From the NCBI GenBank assembly GCA_015061575.1, contig SUWF01000013.1, positions 1 through 64,000 of the forward strand: a stretch of 64,000 bases of DNA. Direction: 5' to 3'. Shown piece after piece: positions 63,491 to 64,000 of the stretch. Each line of letters opens with the position of its first letter. Positions within the stretch are counted from its first letter, which is position 1. Under the pieces are notes generated by a model. It worked only from the letters and a program-made list of their open reading frames with translations. It had not been told where the DNA came from and did not search any database. Made by a program: the position numbers and the translations under genes. The stretch comes from Lentisphaerota bacterium (lineage in GTDB: Bacteria; Verrucomicrobiota; Lentisphaeria; Victivallales; Victivallaceae).

Positions 63491-63509
63491 GTGGACGCAA
63501 AAAGTCCAC
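63491..63509. promoter_or_regulatory. WYL-regulator operator, copy 3
   Basis: GTGGAC-GCAAAAA-GTCCAC, perfect 6-bp arms with the same 7-nt gap, and CTTG beyond, as in copy 2. It lies 55 nt before the start codon of the gene at the window end. Confidence 0.7.
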
Positions 63510-63563
63510 TTGAAGGGTGTATATTTACTGTAATTAAGAAAAAATACTTTTATGGAGATGAAA

Positions 63564-64000
63564 ATGAACGATTTGCCGGTTTTGCGATTGACGGAGTTGC
63601 TGACATCTGAAGAAATAAAAAATGTTCAGGGGGTACATAAGACTCATGATGTCGGCTTCTGTCCGATCGGCGTGTGTATGCCCGGGGAAAGCCGCATCAC
63701 TCCCAGAGTCGATGATTATGGGGAGCAATTCGGTGAAAAATACTACACTCCTTTGGCATATTACGCAGTTTCAGTGTGGAAAGAAGCGGTAAAACGTCTG
63801 GCGGCTGCCCCGGAATTTGCCGATGCGTTGGCAATTGAATGGTATCCGGTTGCCGCAACATTCCGCTCGATCCGGTATATCAATGATAAACGCCGGCAAT
63901 ATATTCAAGCGTTCTGGCAAATTGCCGCTGAAATTGCCAATATACAGAATATAAAAATTCATTACGGCAGATTTGATTCTCCCGCACCTGCAGAATATCC
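63564..64000 (+). CDS. Unknown protein, C-terminus beyond the window
   Basis: Partial; 145 residues are seen and the frame is open to the last base. Start ATG at 63564 is chosen for GGAG 6 nt upstream; ATG at 63552 is possible. The product begins MNDLPVLRLTELLTSEEIKN and contains GFCPIGVCMPGESRITPR and WKEAVKRLAAAPEFADALAIEW. I recognise no domain. It lies directly behind a WYL-type operator and is the likely target of that regulator. Confidence 0.75.
   Translation, partial: MNDLPVLRLTELLTSEEIKNVQGVHKTHDVGFCPIGVCMPGESRITPRVDDYGEQFGEKYYTPLAYYAVSVWKEAVKRLAAAPEFADALAIEWYPVAATFRSIRYINDKRRQYIQAFWQIAAEIANIQNIKIHYGRFDSPAPAEY

Larger units (their letters stand above)
63087..63563. other. Gene-free stretch with a multi-hairpin element and an operator
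   Basis: At 63212-63326 nested inverted repeats form a three-arm structure (listed separately). At 63491-63509 lies the third WYL-type operator. The rest (63100-63211 and 63327-63480) holds only A/T-rich DNA; no gene is seen. Confidence 0.6.

Noticed and set aside
1-64000. CRISPR arrays, insertion sequences, prophage genes
   Set aside because: No regularly spaced repeats, transposase, integrase or phage structural genes were seen on either strand.

Overview
The window looks like chromosome from a diderm bacterium of the Lentisphaerota/Victivallales type. The reasons are: a DUF1559-type pseudopilin with the long [19 protein letters not shown]-like start, large secreted lineage-style proteins with no familiar name, LPS genes (an LptD-like porin, gmhA, hldD), a group B-like [FeFe]-hydrogenase that fits an anaerobic gut fermenter, and a 16S rRNA 5' end. 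No family assignment was checked against a database; all are by motif recognition.

Layout. (1) 1-912: 5' end of a 16S gene on the minus strand, preceded by three sigma70-like promoters spaced exactly 107 bp apart. (2) 0.9-16.3 kb: nagB-like and nagA genes, an SGNH esterase, a YigZ protein, an RRM protein with a long structured leader, a GNAT enzyme, an EamA transporter, an M55 D-aminopeptidase-like protein, two giant secreted paralogues, a pseudopilin and an Lrp regulator. This reads as a locus for uptake and use of amino sugars or cell-wall/mucin material. (3) 16.4-21.8 kb: a LysR regulator divergent from an RND efflux pair whose pump lacks the usual proton-relay residues. (4) 21.8-29.2 kb: tRNA-modifying enzymes (Dus, ThiI), an AGE-family epimerase and a third giant paralogue, plus a hexapeptide acyltransferase. 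(5) 29.3-46.9 kb, nearly all minus strand and tightly overlapped: lepB, lepA, a Klenow-like polA without a 5' nuclease, a Nif3 protein, a membrane HExxH protein, a RicT/PSP1 protein, [FeFe]-hydrogenase, rlmN, a GT-C-like membrane protein, a murB-ddl fusion, hisI, cdsA, uppS and gmhA. (6) 47.2-54.7 kb, plus strand: argD, argF, an oversized MDR dehydrogenase, lptD-like, hldD. (7) 54.8-60.9 kb: an RNA-repair locus (rtcB, HNH protein, a frameshifted PUA/EVE-like gene, a coiled-coil protein, a structured intercistronic RNA, a near-perfect sigma54 promoter and the divergent activator rtcR), followed by a WYL regulator. (8) 61-64 kb: a membrane protein, an ECF sigma factor, tRNA-Glu, a multi-hairpin element and a gene that runs off the window.

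The most system-like features are the sigma54/RtcR RNA-repair operon with its structured 285-nt RNA between cistrons, and a WYL-regulator circuit: three copies of a GGAC-N7-GTCC palindrome sit just after the regulator gene, over its own promoter, and in front of the unknown gene at the window end. The giant paralogue family tied to amino-sugar genes is the best candidate for undescribed enzymology.
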